Shown piece by piece: positions 9,457-17,615 of a stretch of DNA of 44,689 bases. Numbering within the stretch: position 1 is the first letter of the stretch; each line of letters begins with the position of its first letter. The position numbers and the translations under genes were made by a program. This stretch comes from Flavobacteriia bacterium (GTDB taxonomy: Bacteria; Bacteroidota; Bacteroidia; Flavobacteriales_D; Crocinitomicaceae): NCBI GenBank assembly GCA_947464135.1, contig CANHVK010000012.1:1-44689 (forward strand). Direction: 5' to 3'. The notes below the pieces were generated by a model, which was not told the origin of the DNA, did no database searches, and was given only the letters and a program-made list of their open reading frames with translations.

Positions 9457-9804
9457 ATGAATTTATTATTTTCAGAAAACATAGATGGTCAAACAGTTAC
9501 TTTTGAATTAGAAGGTAAAATTGTTTCTGATATTGACACAACAAACTTAATTGAACAACTACAAAAAAGAGTTGAAGGCGCAGAAAAAACAATCATTTTT
9601 AACCTATCAAAATTAAATCACATTACGAGTACTGGGTTAAACTTCTTTGTGAGAGCATTGACAAGGACTAGAAATAACGAGAAAAATTTAATCCTTAACA
9701 ACTTACAGCCAAGTGTTGCAAAATTGTTTCAAATATCAAAATTAAACGAAATATTCACGATTTCATCTGATTCAAAAATAGATGAAACGCATAAAAATAA
9801 CTAG
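9457..9804 (+). CDS. STAS-domain protein (anti-anti-sigma factor-like)
   Basis: A 115-residue single-domain STAS protein of the SpoIIAA/RsbV type. Such proteins are switched by phosphorylation of a serine and bind an anti-sigma kinase or other partners. The typical segment FNLSKLNHITSTGLNFFVRAL (about 48-68) places a candidate phospho-acceptor Ser/Thr at the start of helix 2 (ITSTGL). No partner kinase or phosphatase is in the window. It lies 5 bases after fur and one base before purA (TAG-T-ATG), so it is very likely translated from the same mRNA. Its link to purine synthesis or metal regulation is unknown. Confidence 0.85.
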   Translation: MNLLFSENIDGQTVTFELEGKIVSDIDTTNLIEQLQKRVEGAEKTIIFNLSKLNHITSTGLNFFVRALTRTRNNEKNLILNNLQPSVAKLFQISKLNEIFTISSDSKIDETHKNN

Positions 9805-9805
9805 T

Positions 9806-11080
9806 ATGAAGGTAGACGTATTATTAGGTCTTCAATGGGGAGATGAAGGTAAAGGAAAAATTGTTGATGTACTAACCCCACAATATAATATTATTGCACG
9901 ATTTCAAGGTGGTCCAAATGCAGGACATACTTTAGAATTTGAAGGAATTAAACACGTTCTTCATACGATACCATCAGGTATATTTCACGGCGATGTTACA
10001 AACATAATCGGAAACGGAGTAGTAATTGATCCAGTGGTTTTTCAAAAAGAAATTGAAAAATTAGCTCCATTTAGTATGGACATTCGTAAAAATCTTTTGA
10101 TTTCTAAAAAAGCACATTTAATTTTACCAACTCACCGTTTGTTAGACGCTGCATCAGAAGCGGCAAAGGGAACTAACAAAATCGGATCTACATTGAAAGG
10201 TATTGGCCCTACATATATGGACAAAACTGGTAGAAATGGTTTACGTGTAGGAGATATTTTTTCACCAAAATTCCAAGAAAAATATAACCAATTAGTTGAA
10301 AAACACCTTGGAATTTTAAAACACCACGAAGATTTCGAATATAATCTTTCTGAAATGGAACAACCGTTTTTTGAAGGTATTGAATTGATTCGTTCATTTA
10401 CATGTATTGATAGTGAACAATATATCAATTCAGCACTTAAAAATGGAGAAAAAATATTAGCTGAAGGTGCACAGGGAACGATGTTAGATATTGATTTTGG
10501 TACTTATCCATTTGTTACATCATCCAATACTGTTACAGCTGGTACTTGTACAGGTTTAGGTATTGCTCCTACAAAAATTGGATCTGTTATTGGTATTTTC
10601 AAAGCATATTGTACACGTGTTGGAAGTGGACCCTTCCCTACTGAATTGCATTGTGAAGATGGAGAAAAAATCAGAAAAGAAGGGAATGAATTTGGTTCTA
10701 CTACAGGAAGACCAAGAAGATGTGGTTGGATTGATTTACCTGCATTGAAATACGCAATTATGATAAATGGCGTAAGTGAATTAGCAATGATGAAAGCTGA
10801 TGTTCTTGGTATTTTTGATTCAATCAAAGTTTGTACTCATTATGAAATTAATGGAGAATTGGTTGACTTTTTACCATTCGATATAGATGGATTAGAAATC
10901 AAACCAATATATTCAGAATTAAAGGGTTGGAATTGTGATTTAACACAATTAGATTCTATAGACAATGCACCACAAGCTCTTAAAGATTATATTACCTATT
11001 TGGAAACTGCTTTAGAAGTTCCAATTACGACCGTTTCTGTCGGACCAGATAGAAAACAAACTCTGTCAAATAGAAAATAA
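9806..11080 (+). CDS. purA: Adenylosuccinate synthetase
   Basis: A cytoplasmic enzyme joining IMP and aspartate with GTP to form adenylosuccinate, the first committed step to AMP. The 424 residues match the family. The GTP P-loop-like GLQWGDEGKGK follows the start, with the catalytic Asp in that loop, then NAGHT, the IMP-binding GIGPTYMDKTGR and QGTMLDIDFGTYPFVT and the late TTTGRPRRCGW segment. The start is set at ATG 9806, giving MKVDVLLGLQWG; an upstream in-frame ATG at 9782 lies inside the STAS gene and would add eight residues foreign to the family. It is part of the fur-STAS-purA-OstA run. Confidence 0.97.
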   Translation: MKVDVLLGLQWGDEGKGKIVDVLTPQYNIIARFQGGPNAGHTLEFEGIKHVLHTIPSGIFHGDVTNIIGNGVVIDPVVFQKEIEKLAPFSMDIRKNLLISKKAHLILPTHRLLDAASEAAKGTNKIGSTLKGIGPTYMDKTGRNGLRVGDIFSPKFQEKYNQLVEKHLGILKHHEDFEYNLSEMEQPFFEGIELIRSFTCIDSEQYINSALKNGEKILAEGAQGTMLDIDFGTYPFVTSSNTVTAGTCTGLGIAPTKIGSVIGIFKAYCTRVGSGPFPTELHCEDGEKIRKEGNEFGSTTGRPRRCGWIDLPALKYAIMINGVSELAMMKADVLGIFDSIKVCTHYEINGELVDFLPFDIDGLEIKPIYSELKGWNCDLTQLDSIDNAPQALKDYITYLETALEVPITTVSVGPDRKQTLSNRK

Positions 11081-12697
11081 TTGTTTCTTAAAAAGTTACA
11101 TATGATATACACAGCGCTTTTGATAAGCGCTGTTTTTATATTTAATAATCCTTTGTATTCACAAGATTTAATGGAGTTGAAGCCAGGTGCAGATAAACTT
11201 ACATTTAATAGAAATACAGGGGAACATAAACTCGTTGGAAATATTCATATTTTATATCAACGAAATGAAATTTACTGTGATTCTGCTTCCTATTTTAAGG
11301 GAGTAAACTTACTGAAGTTATATGGTAATGTGCATCTATCTAAAAATGATACATTGAACCTATACTGTGATTCTATGCATTACAATGGTATTTCACAAAT
11401 TGGTAAGTTATGGGGGCACGTGAAAGTTAGAGATCGAGAATTTAAAATTACTACGGACACATTAACCTTTGATTCAAAAAAAGATATTGCTACCTTTTTC
11501 AATGGGGGTAAGATTGAAAATATAAAACGAAAAGAAGAAATCACTAGTCTTTGCGGTTACTTCTATCCAAAATCTAAAAATATATCTCTAAGTAAAATTG
11601 TAAACTATACAAGTTCAAAGACAAAAATGCAAACCGATACGTTACGTTTTCAATACAACACAAAACGTATTTATTTTTTCAGTCCAACACATATTCAACA
11701 AACAGATAAAACAAAAATATACTGTGAAAGCGGATGGATGAATTCAGAAACTGAAGAATTTTTCATTCATAAAAATGCAGTTATTACCAAACCACAAAAA
11801 ACATTGGCAGCAGACACACTCTATGCATTTGAAGCGAAAGGATTGTCCGGAGCTTATGGACACATTAGATATGAAGATTCTGACAAAGGTGTTTCATTTG
11901 AAGGAAACAAATTATTTTATTCTAAAAAAGAAAAAAGAAGCTACTTAACAAAACAACCCTTTATCAGCTACAAACTTAAAACAGATACACTTTATGTAAA
12001 AGCAGATACTTTGTTTTTATTTCACGATTCATTAGATGAAATCGATTATGTAAAAGGGTATCATCAAGGAAAGATATACAGTACAAATCTTCAAGGTATA
12101 AGTGACAGTATTTACTATTCTAAAAAGAATAAAGTTTTAACATTATACAAATCCCCCTATTTATGGAATAAAAATGCCCAAATTAATGGAAAAGTGATTC
12201 ATTTATATATCAAGGATAGTATTTTGGATCATACGGAAATCATAGACAAAGCTGTTACAATCACAGAGGTAGATAGTGGTAAATATTACAATCAAATTGG
12301 CGGTAGAACCATGTTTGCTTATTTTGATCTAAATAATGATTTGAAAAAAATTGATGTTCAAGGAAATGCTCAAACTATATATTATCCAGAAGAGACAAAC
12401 TCTAAAGATTCTATAATTGAAATTACGCGAAAAGGGATGGTTCGACTTTACTCGAGTAAAATAAATGTATATTTAGATAGTGGAGAATTCAAAAAAGTAA
12501 TCTATGCAGATCAAGCTGATGGAATTATGTATCCAATGGAAAAAATTAATGCTGAAGAACAATATGTTGTAAATTTCAGTTGGAAACCTTTGTTGAGACC
12601 AAAAAACAAAAAAGATTTCTTTAAAAAGCCAACGCAGTTAGCATTACCTAAAAATGAAATTAAAAAAATTCGTAATTCAAAAAGAAGAAAAAATTAG
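11081..12697 (+). CDS. OstA-like protein (LptA/LptD N-domain type)
   Basis: A predicted periplasmic or outer-membrane protein with the repeated beta-strand pattern of the OstA/LptA fold, as in the LPS-transport proteins LptA and LptD. Repeats such as [20 protein letters not shown] and [19 protein letters not shown] recur through the first 250 residues. The 538 residues lack a recognisable LptD barrel. The frame opens with TTG directly after the purA stop, giving a good signal peptide ([21 protein letters not shown], ending near YSQ). The first ATG, at 11102, would remove the two lysines of the n-region. I favour the TTG start with moderate confidence. The tail is strongly basic. Its stop overlaps that of the convergent gmhA. 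Confidence 0.85.
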   Translation: MFLKKLHMIYTALLISAVFIFNNPLYSQDLMELKPGADKLTFNRNTGEHKLVGNIHILYQRNEIYCDSASYFKGVNLLKLYGNVHLSKNDTLNLYCDSMHYNGISQIGKLWGHVKVRDREFKITTDTLTFDSKKDIATFFNGGKIENIKRKEEITSLCGYFYPKSKNISLSKIVNYTSSKTKMQTDTLRFQYNTKRIYFFSPTHIQQTDKTKIYCESGWMNSETEEFFIHKNAVITKPQKTLAADTLYAFEAKGLSGAYGHIRYEDSDKGVSFEGNKLFYSKKEKRSYLTKQPFISYKLKTDTLYVKADTLFLFHDSLDEIDYVKGYHQGKIYSTNLQGISDSIYYSKKNKVLTLYKSPYLWNKNAQINGKVIHLYIKDSILDHTEIIDKAVTITEVDSGKYYNQIGGRTMFAYFDLNNDLKKIDVQGNAQTIYYPEETNSKDSIIEITRKGMVRLYSSKINVYLDSGEFKKVIYADQADGIMYPMEKINAEEQYVVNFSWKPLLRPKNKKDFFKKPTQLALPKNEIKKIRNSKRRKN

Positions 12698-13257
12698 TCT
12701 ATATTCTTTTCTATGTAATCAATTAAACAATGAATTACTTTAATATGAATTTCTTGAGCTCTATCAGCAAATGGAGAATGCGGAGCTCGAATTTCAACAT
12801 CACAAGTACTTTTCATCTTACCACCATCTTTGCCTGTTAGTCCTATGACTTTCATTCCTTTGCTTTTAGCAACATCAATCGCATTTAATACATTTGCAGA
12901 ATTCCCTGAAGTAGAGATGGCTAATAAGATATCACCTTCAGTTCCAAATGCTTCTAAAAATCTAGAAAATACAAACTCATACCCATAATCATTCGATACA
13001 CATGACATGTGGCTTTGATCTGCAATCGCTAAGGCTGGAATAGCTTTTCTATCTCCTCTGTAGCGACCAGTTAATTCTTCTGCAAAATGCATTGCATCAC
13101 ACATAGATCCGCCATTTCCACATGCATAGATTTTATTTCCCTTATTAAGAGATTCTACGATGATTTTTCCTGCATTTTCAATTTTGTTAAAATTTTCTTC
13201 TGTTGAAAATTGAACTAAAATCTTACCAGCTTCTATGAAATGAGATGCGATCCCCAT
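12694..13257 (-). CDS. gmhA: Phosphoheptose isomerase (SIS domain)
   Basis: Sedoheptulose-7-phosphate isomerase, the first step towards ADP-heptose for the LPS inner core, acting in the cytoplasm. The 187 residues form one SIS domain: [22 protein letters not shown] near 46-67 (sugar-phosphate binding plus a metal-site histidine) and [15 protein letters not shown] in the middle, with the late histidine-containing helix [14 protein letters not shown]. The gene faces the OstA-like gene, and the two stop codons overlap (12694-12697). Both are envelope/LPS-related, but they are on opposite strands. Upstream TAACTTTA is a seven-of-eight promoter box. Confidence 0.93.
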   Translation of the reverse strand: MGIASHFIEAGKILVQFSTEENFNKIENAGKIIVESLNKGNKIYACGNGGSMCDAMHFAEELTGRYRGDRKAIPALAIADQSHMSCVSNDYGYEFVFSRFLEAFGTEGDILLAISTSGNSANVLNAIDVAKSKGMKVIGLTGKDGGKMKSTCDVEIRAPHSPFADRAQEIHIKVIHCLIDYIEKNID

Positions 13258-13332
13258 ATGTATTTATTTAAATGCTTTAAGTGATAAAGTTAAATAATTA
13301 TAATCAATTATCTCGATTTTAATGAAACTTGC

Positions 13333-13340
13333 TATCTTTG
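13333..13340 (+). promoter_or_regulatory. Promoter -7 box
   Basis: TATCTTTG, a full TAnnTTTG match, 47 bases before the GTG start of the small secreted protein. The -33 element is unclear. Confidence 0.55.
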
Positions 13341-13387
13341 AATCATAGAATAAATCTATAAACGATTAATTTAAATTCTTTCACCAA

Positions 13388-13825
13388 GTGAAAAAACATA
13401 TAAAATCCATTTTCGTATTATCCCTTGTGCTTTTTGTTAATACGGTTGCAATTTCTCAGGAAGCAGATTGTTTAAAAAAATTAGAGCATTCATTTTCATT
13501 AAGAGGAAGCTACACAGTAGAAGATGCAATTCATAAAAATGTGATTGTAGTACAATTATCTCAAACAGGAAATTCTTGTTTTAACGGAAAGGCACGTGTA
13601 GAAAATGGTACGATTGTTTCTATTTTTATGGAATTAGAAGATAGCACATTTGCACTTTTAGATAAAAAATTCACAAACGAAAAAAAATCAGCACCGATTA
13701 TTCAAAATGGAATTTCGGAATTAATTATCTGTGAAGATGGAGAAAAATATAGAGTAGTTTTCATTGATAAACTCAAACCAAAATCCAAAGGATATAAAGA
13801 AGCGGTTATACCGGAAGACCTTTAA
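13388..13825 (+). CDS. Secreted protein of unknown function, 145 aa
   Basis: Not recognised. A signal peptide is clear (MKKHIKSIFVLSLVLFVNTVAISQ, with cleavage likely after ISQ), so the product is exported. The mature part is about 120 residues with three cysteines (EADC, NSC and IIC) and alternating hydrophobic text suggesting a small beta-rich domain. The start is GTG, giving the lysine-rich n-region; no ATG gives a signal peptide. A promoter box stands 47 bases upstream. The gene is convergent with the pseudouridine synthase, with an AT-rich inverted repeat between them. Confidence 0.8.
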   Translation: MKKHIKSIFVLSLVLFVNTVAISQEADCLKKLEHSFSLRGSYTVEDAIHKNVIVVQLSQTGNSCFNGKARVENGTIVSIFMELEDSTFALLDKKFTNEKKSAPIIQNGISELIICEDGEKYRVVFIDKLKPKSKGYKEAVIPEDL

Positions 13826-13835
13826 AATAATTTTG

Positions 13836-13880
13836 AATTATGAATGTTTAATGATAAATATTCAATTATAATTCATAATT
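13836..13880. terminator. AT-rich inverted repeat between convergent genes
   Basis: AATTATGAAT (13836-13845) and ATTCATAATT (13871-13880) are perfect inverse copies around a 25-base loop that contains further self-complementary text. It overlaps the end of the leftward pseudouridine synthase gene. The stem has almost no GC, so a terminator role is uncertain. Confidence 0.3.
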
Positions 13881-14762
13881 AATAAACCCTCTTGGTGCTT
13901 TTGATTTAATCTCAATTGCTTTTTTGGTAATTGGATGAATAAATTCAACACGATAAAAATGTAATCCTAAACGACCAAGCGGATTTGATTTTGCTCCATA
14001 TTTTTTATCACCAACAATCGGATGACCAATCTCTTGTAATTGAACCCGAATTTGATTCTTTACATTTGTTTTTTGAGCAACTTCTAACATCGATGAATTT
14101 TTTCGATTTGCAACAGTAACATATTCAGTTATTGCTTCATTACCATAGGTTTGATTTTTTGAAGCATGCACCTTCATTGCTTTACTTTCTCGTAGATAAG
14201 AAGTAATCTCTCCATCTTTTGGATTAACTACACCTTCTACGATAGCTAGAAATGAAGAGTTCTTCATAATATCTCCCCAAGACTTAACCATCAACGTTTT
14301 AACATCCATAGATTTAGCAAAAATAACTATACCTGATGTATCACGATCTAAACGATTCACCAAATACAATAATTTCCCCGGATTTTTAGCTTTATATTGA
14401 GTACTAACATAAGTCGATAATGTTTTTAATTTTTCTTTATCAGTCGCATTACAAAGTAAGCCTTCTGGTTTTGAAACAATGATAAAATGATCATCTTCTA
14501 ATAAGATACTTAGATGAAAAGGAAGCTTTACTTGTTTAAGCTCTTTTTTACCAACAACGACTATGTTTCCAGGTTTGACAGCAAAGTTTACATGAGTTTG
14601 AAATTGATTATCTACTTGAACGAGTTTATTCGCCAATAATTGTTTGATTGAAGTTTTACTCTTTCCTTTAAACGCTTGTTGTAAAAAATCAAATAACGTA
14701 CTTTCTGCATTCACTTTAAAAGTGGATATACGTTCTGAGCCTGGCTTTCTTCCTGTTTTCAT
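13866..14762 (-). CDS. RluA-family RNA pseudouridine synthase with S4 domain
   Basis: Converts specific uridines in rRNA or tRNA to pseudouridine. The 298 residues have an N-terminal S4 RNA-binding domain (about 20-70, with KTSIKQLLANKLVQVDNQ) and the RluA catalytic domain. The catalytic aspartate is D139 in NRLDRDTSG (136-144), where the usual leading histidine is asparagine. The late motif NQIRVQLQEIGHPIVGDKKYG is standard for RluC/RluD-type enzymes. The target site cannot be deduced. It is transcribed leftward, 74 bases below the DUF4159 gene, which it may follow on the same mRNA. Confidence 0.93.
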   Translation of the reverse strand: MKTGRKPGSERISTFKVNAESTLFDFLQQAFKGKSKTSIKQLLANKLVQVDNQFQTHVNFAVKPGNIVVVGKKELKQVKLPFHLSILLEDDHFIIVSKPEGLLCNATDKEKLKTLSTYVSTQYKAKNPGKLLYLVNRLDRDTSGIVIFAKSMDVKTLMVKSWGDIMKNSSFLAIVEGVVNPKDGEITSYLRESKAMKVHASKNQTYGNEAITEYVTVANRKNSSMLEVAQKTNVKNQIRVQLQEIGHPIVGDKKYGAKSNPLGRLGLHFYRVEFIHPITKKAIEIKSKAPRGFINYEL

Positions 14763-14836
14763 AAATAGATTCTTGTTATTTTAGACTATATGAAGACATA
14801 TAACCTTTATATTCTTTTATACTTTGATATCGTTTT

Positions 14837-15481
14837 TTATCTTGAAAAAACATACATCAAAATATTTGCTCCCATTTGCAACGCTTGTATACGTTTATCA
14901 TTTGGATCGTTATGTACCGATTGGTTTTCCCAACCATCTCCTAAATCTGTCTCATAGGTATACAAAAGTACCAATTTACCCTCTACAAACACACCAAATG
15001 CCTTTGGGGGTTTATTATCGTGTTCATGAATTTTAGGAAGGTTTGAAAAATTAAATTTTTGATGATAAATTGCATGATTACTTGGTATTTCAACCAATTC
15101 ATTTTCAGGAAATATCTTTTTAATTTGTGGACGAATATAGTTATCCATGCCATAATTATCATCAATATGCAAAAATCCTCCAGCTAATAAATAGGTTCGA
15201 AGATTATCTAATTCTTGAGCATTAAAAACTACATTTCCATGTCCAGTCATATGCACGAAAGGATATTGTAAAATATCTTTACTTCCGGCTTCAACATAGG
15301 GAACATCTGGATTTATTTCCGTATTTAAATTCTTATTACAAAACTTAATCAAATTTGGTAACGATGAAGGATTGGCATAATAATCTCCCCCACCATTATA
15401 TTTTAAAACGGCCAAACGGAAAGAACTCTGGCTAAACACACACGCTGAAAAAAATAAAAATATAATGAATACCGATTTCAT
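14837..15481 (-). CDS. DUF4159 domain secreted protein
   Basis: A 214-residue exported protein: signal peptide MKSVFIIFLFFSACVFSQ, then a DUF4159 domain over the rest (FRLAVLKYNGGGDYYANP, and GGFLHIDDNYGMDNYIRP in the middle). The fold resembles glutamine-amidotransferase-like or Rossmann domains seen in Bacteroidota gliding and membrane gene sets; its biochemical role is unknown. Its ATG overlaps the rsmE stop in an ATGA, so it is translationally coupled to rsmE in the holA-rsmE-DUF4159 operon. Confidence 0.9.
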   Translation of the reverse strand: MKSVFIIFLFFSACVFSQSSFRLAVLKYNGGGDYYANPSSLPNLIKFCNKNLNTEINPDVPYVEAGSKDILQYPFVHMTGHGNVVFNAQELDNLRTYLLAGGFLHIDDNYGMDNYIRPQIKKIFPENELVEIPSNHAIYHQKFNFSNLPKIHEHDNKPPKAFGVFVEGKLVLLYTYETDLGDGWENQSVHNDPNDKRIQALQMGANILMYVFSR

Positions 15482-16173
15482 TCAAACTTACATTTTAACA
15501 AAGTTACGGCATATAATCCAGCAGTTTCAGTTCTCAATCTTGTTTTTCCTAAAGTTAAAGGTACATAACCTGATTTTAAAGCCATTTCAACTTCATTCGT
15601 AGAGAAATCACCTTCCGGACCAATTAATACTGGAAAATTTAGTGGATCAGCTACACTCAAAAGATTTTGAGATGCAAACTCTTCACAATGTGCAATTCCT
15701 CCTTTTGGATATTTAGTAATAAATTCTTTAAACGATTGTAATGGCTCAATAATAGGTAAATACGTTCGATGGGATTGCTTCATTGCTGCTATTGCTATTT
15801 TTTCAAGGCGGTCTGATTTCATTAACTTTCTTTCACTTCTATCCGTTTGAATCAATGATAACTTTGTCAAACCTAATTCCGTAGCCTTTTCGATGAGCCA
15901 TTCGATTCGATCTGCATTTTTAGTTGGAGCAATCGCTAGATGAATTTCAAAAGGATGTTGTTGTTCGAATTTGTATTCAGTAATTTCTACTTCACATTTT
16001 TTAGGGTGATCAGATACGATTTTTGCTTTATACCTCCCCCCTCTACCGTCTAACAACTCTACTGAATCACCCATAGTTAATCGCATAACACGACAAGCGT
16101 GTTTCGACTCTTCTTCATTCAGATAAATACTTTTCAATTGAGAAGTTAAGGTAGCAATATAAAATGCGTGCAT
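15478..16173 (-). CDS. rsmE: 16S rRNA (uracil-1498-N3)-methyltransferase RsmE
   Basis: A SPOUT-class methyltransferase that methylates U1498 of 16S rRNA with S-adenosylmethionine. The 231 residues include an N-terminal PUA-like part (HACRVMRLTMGDSVELLDGRG), the segment KNADRIEWLIEKATELG and the knotted SAM site IGPEGDFSTNEVE, LGKTRLRTETAGL near the C-terminus, all diagnostic. It starts 6 bases after the holA stop and overlaps the DUF4159 gene by four bases. Confidence 0.96.
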   Translation of the reverse strand: MHAFYIATLTSQLKSIYLNEEESKHACRVMRLTMGDSVELLDGRGGRYKAKIVSDHPKKCEVEITEYKFEQQHPFEIHLAIAPTKNADRIEWLIEKATELGLTKLSLIQTDRSERKLMKSDRLEKIAIAAMKQSHRTYLPIIEPLQSFKEFITKYPKGGIAHCEEFASQNLLSVADPLNFPVLIGPEGDFSTNEVEMALKSGYVPLTLGKTRLRTETAGLYAVTLLKCKFE

Positions 16174-16179
16174 ACTAAA

Positions 16180-17178
16180 TCAATGCATTAATTTATAAAC
16201 TAGTTCAGTCATTAATTCCCCATCTTCTGCATGAGAATTTCCTATGCCTTTTGATTTTAAATCGTATTGATATAAGTAATTGATATTTCGAGCAATAATT
16301 TTGGGATTATATATTTTAGTTGCTTTTACCAATTCTCCCGCAACAAATGGATGTACCTTCAAAGCTGATGCAACTCCTTGGGATGTTTTATCCGAAACAT
16401 AATGTACCTTCATCAATTGACTAAAAAGATTATACAAAGACCCAATAATCACTACCAAAGGACCTGATTTTGGATTATGTTTAAAATAAGTGATGATTTT
16501 CATGGCTTTCAAATAGTCGTTATTTTGAACAGCACTATTCAACTCAAACATATTATAATCCTTGGAAATACCAATATTTTCTTCAATATGAATTTCATTT
16601 ATCGTAGTTCCTTTCTCTAAAATGATCGAAAGTTTTTCAATTTCTCCAGCAATTCTTGATAAATCATTTCCAATATTTTCGGCTAATAATAATGCTGCCT
16701 TACTTGAAATTTGAAAATTTACTGTAGCCACATACTTTGTAATCCAATCAACTAATTGATATTCTTTTATTTTGTCAGATGTAAAAACTACACCTACTTT
16801 AGAAAACAACTTTGCAACTTTTTTTCGGGAATCAACTTTTTTATACTTGTGAGCTAATACTAAAACCGTTGTTGGATTTGGATTTTCTAAATAACTTTCT
16901 AGCAAATCGATGTCTTTCATTTCTTGAGCTTCACGCACCATAACAAAACGACGTTCTGCCATCATTGGAAAACCTCTAGCTTCTAAAACGACTGATCTAA
17001 CATCAGCATCTTTTCCATAAACAATCGATTCATTAAAATCTCTCTCATGTTCCTCCAACACATTGTCATGAATCAATTTAGACAGTTGATCAATAAACAA
17101 TGGTTCTTCTCCCTGCAAAAGATATACAGGCTTAAAATCCTTGTTTTTAATTTGCTGCTGAAGCGACTTGAAATCCAT
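16180..17178 (-). CDS. holA: DNA polymerase III delta subunit
   Basis: The wrench subunit of the clamp loader, which opens the beta sliding clamp. The 332 residues fit HolA: the N-terminal segment KPVYLLQGEEPLFIDQL is typical, RFVMVREAQEM follows, then the mid-region LLAENIGNDLSRIAGEIEKL and a C-terminal all-helical collar domain. The gene leads the rsmE-DUF4159 operon. A full promoter box TATCTTTG stands only four bases before its ATG, which suggests a leaderless or near-leaderless mRNA, and the heptamer array begins 21 bases upstream of the start codon. Confidence 0.93.
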   Translation of the reverse strand: MDFKSLQQQIKNKDFKPVYLLQGEEPLFIDQLSKLIHDNVLEEHERDFNESIVYGKDADVRSVVLEARGFPMMAERRFVMVREAQEMKDIDLLESYLENPNPTTVLVLAHKYKKVDSRKKVAKLFSKVGVVFTSDKIKEYQLVDWITKYVATVNFQISSKAALLLAENIGNDLSRIAGEIEKLSIILEKGTTINEIHIEENIGISKDYNMFELNSAVQNNDYLKAMKIITYFKHNPKSGPLVVIIGSLYNLFSQLMKVHYVSDKTSQGVASALKVHPFVAGELVKATKIYNPKIIARNINYLYQYDLKSKGIGNSHAEDGELMTELVYKLMH

Positions 17179-17182
17179 AATT

Positions 17183-17190
17183 CAAAGATA
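17183..17190 (-). promoter_or_regulatory. Promoter -7 box very close to holA start
   Basis: TATCTTTG on the minus strand, followed by AATT and the holA ATG. With transcription starting a few bases past the box, the mRNA would begin at or next to the start codon. Upstream sequence is the heptamer array, with no -33 TTG at the usual spacing. Confidence 0.5.
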
Positions 17191-17199
17191 GTGTTTTTT

Positions 17200-17570
17200 A
17201 GTGATTAGTGGATAGGCATTAGGCAATAGTGATTAGTAAATAGTGATTAGTGAATAGGCAATAGGCAATAGGCAATAGGCAATAGGCAATAGGCATTAGG
17301 CAATAGTGATTAGTAAATAGTGATTAGTGAATAGGCATTAGGCAATAGGCAATAGTGATTAGTAAATAGTGATTAGTAAATAGTGATTAGTAAATAGTGA
17401 TTAGTGAATAGGCATTAGGCAATAGGCATTAGTAAATAGTGATTAGTGAATAGTGATTAGTAAATAGTGATTAGTGAATAGGCATTAGGCAATAGGCAAT
17501 AGTAAATAGTGATTAGTAAATAGTGATTAGTGAATAGTGATTGGTAAATAGTAATTAGGCATTAGAGAAT
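17200..17570. repeat. Heptanucleotide tandem array, 53 units
   Basis: 371 bases that divide exactly into 53 seven-base units with no insertion or deletion. Five unit types make up 49 of them: AGTGATT (15), AGGCAAT (12), AGTAAAT (9), AGGCATT (7) and AGTGAAT (6). The other four are AGTGGAT, GGTAAAT, AGTAATT and AGAGAAT, three of them in the last four positions at the right edge. All fit AG-nn-A-(A/T)-T with few exceptions. Units ending ATT tend to alternate with units ending AAT, giving a 14-base higher order. The array fills most of the divergent space between holA and the HsdR-N gene. Similar heptamer arrays occur between genes in some Bacteroidota and cyanobacteria; their role is unsettled. 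Confidence 0.97.
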
Positions 17571-17597
17571 TAAGCTTTAAGTTCTTAAGTAAAATAT

Positions 17598-17605
17598 TAA
17601 TTTTG
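17598..17605 (+). promoter_or_regulatory. Promoter -7 box for the HsdR-N gene
   Basis: TAATTTTG, a TAnnTTTG match, 10 bases before the ATG at 17616 and 27 bases past the end of the heptamer array. Confidence 0.45.
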
Positions 17606-17615
17606 CTGTGTGGTA

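Noticed and set aside
14787-14802. Hairpin TATATG-aaga-CATATA upstream of the pseudouridine synthase gene as an operator or terminator
   Set aside because: Six AT-rich pairs without a T-tract are too weak to call in this base composition.
17200-17570. Heptamer array as a CRISPR array or as coding sequence
   Set aside because: There are no spacers: units are 7 bases and contiguous. The seven-base period shifts reading frame each unit, and no frame gives a protein of known type.
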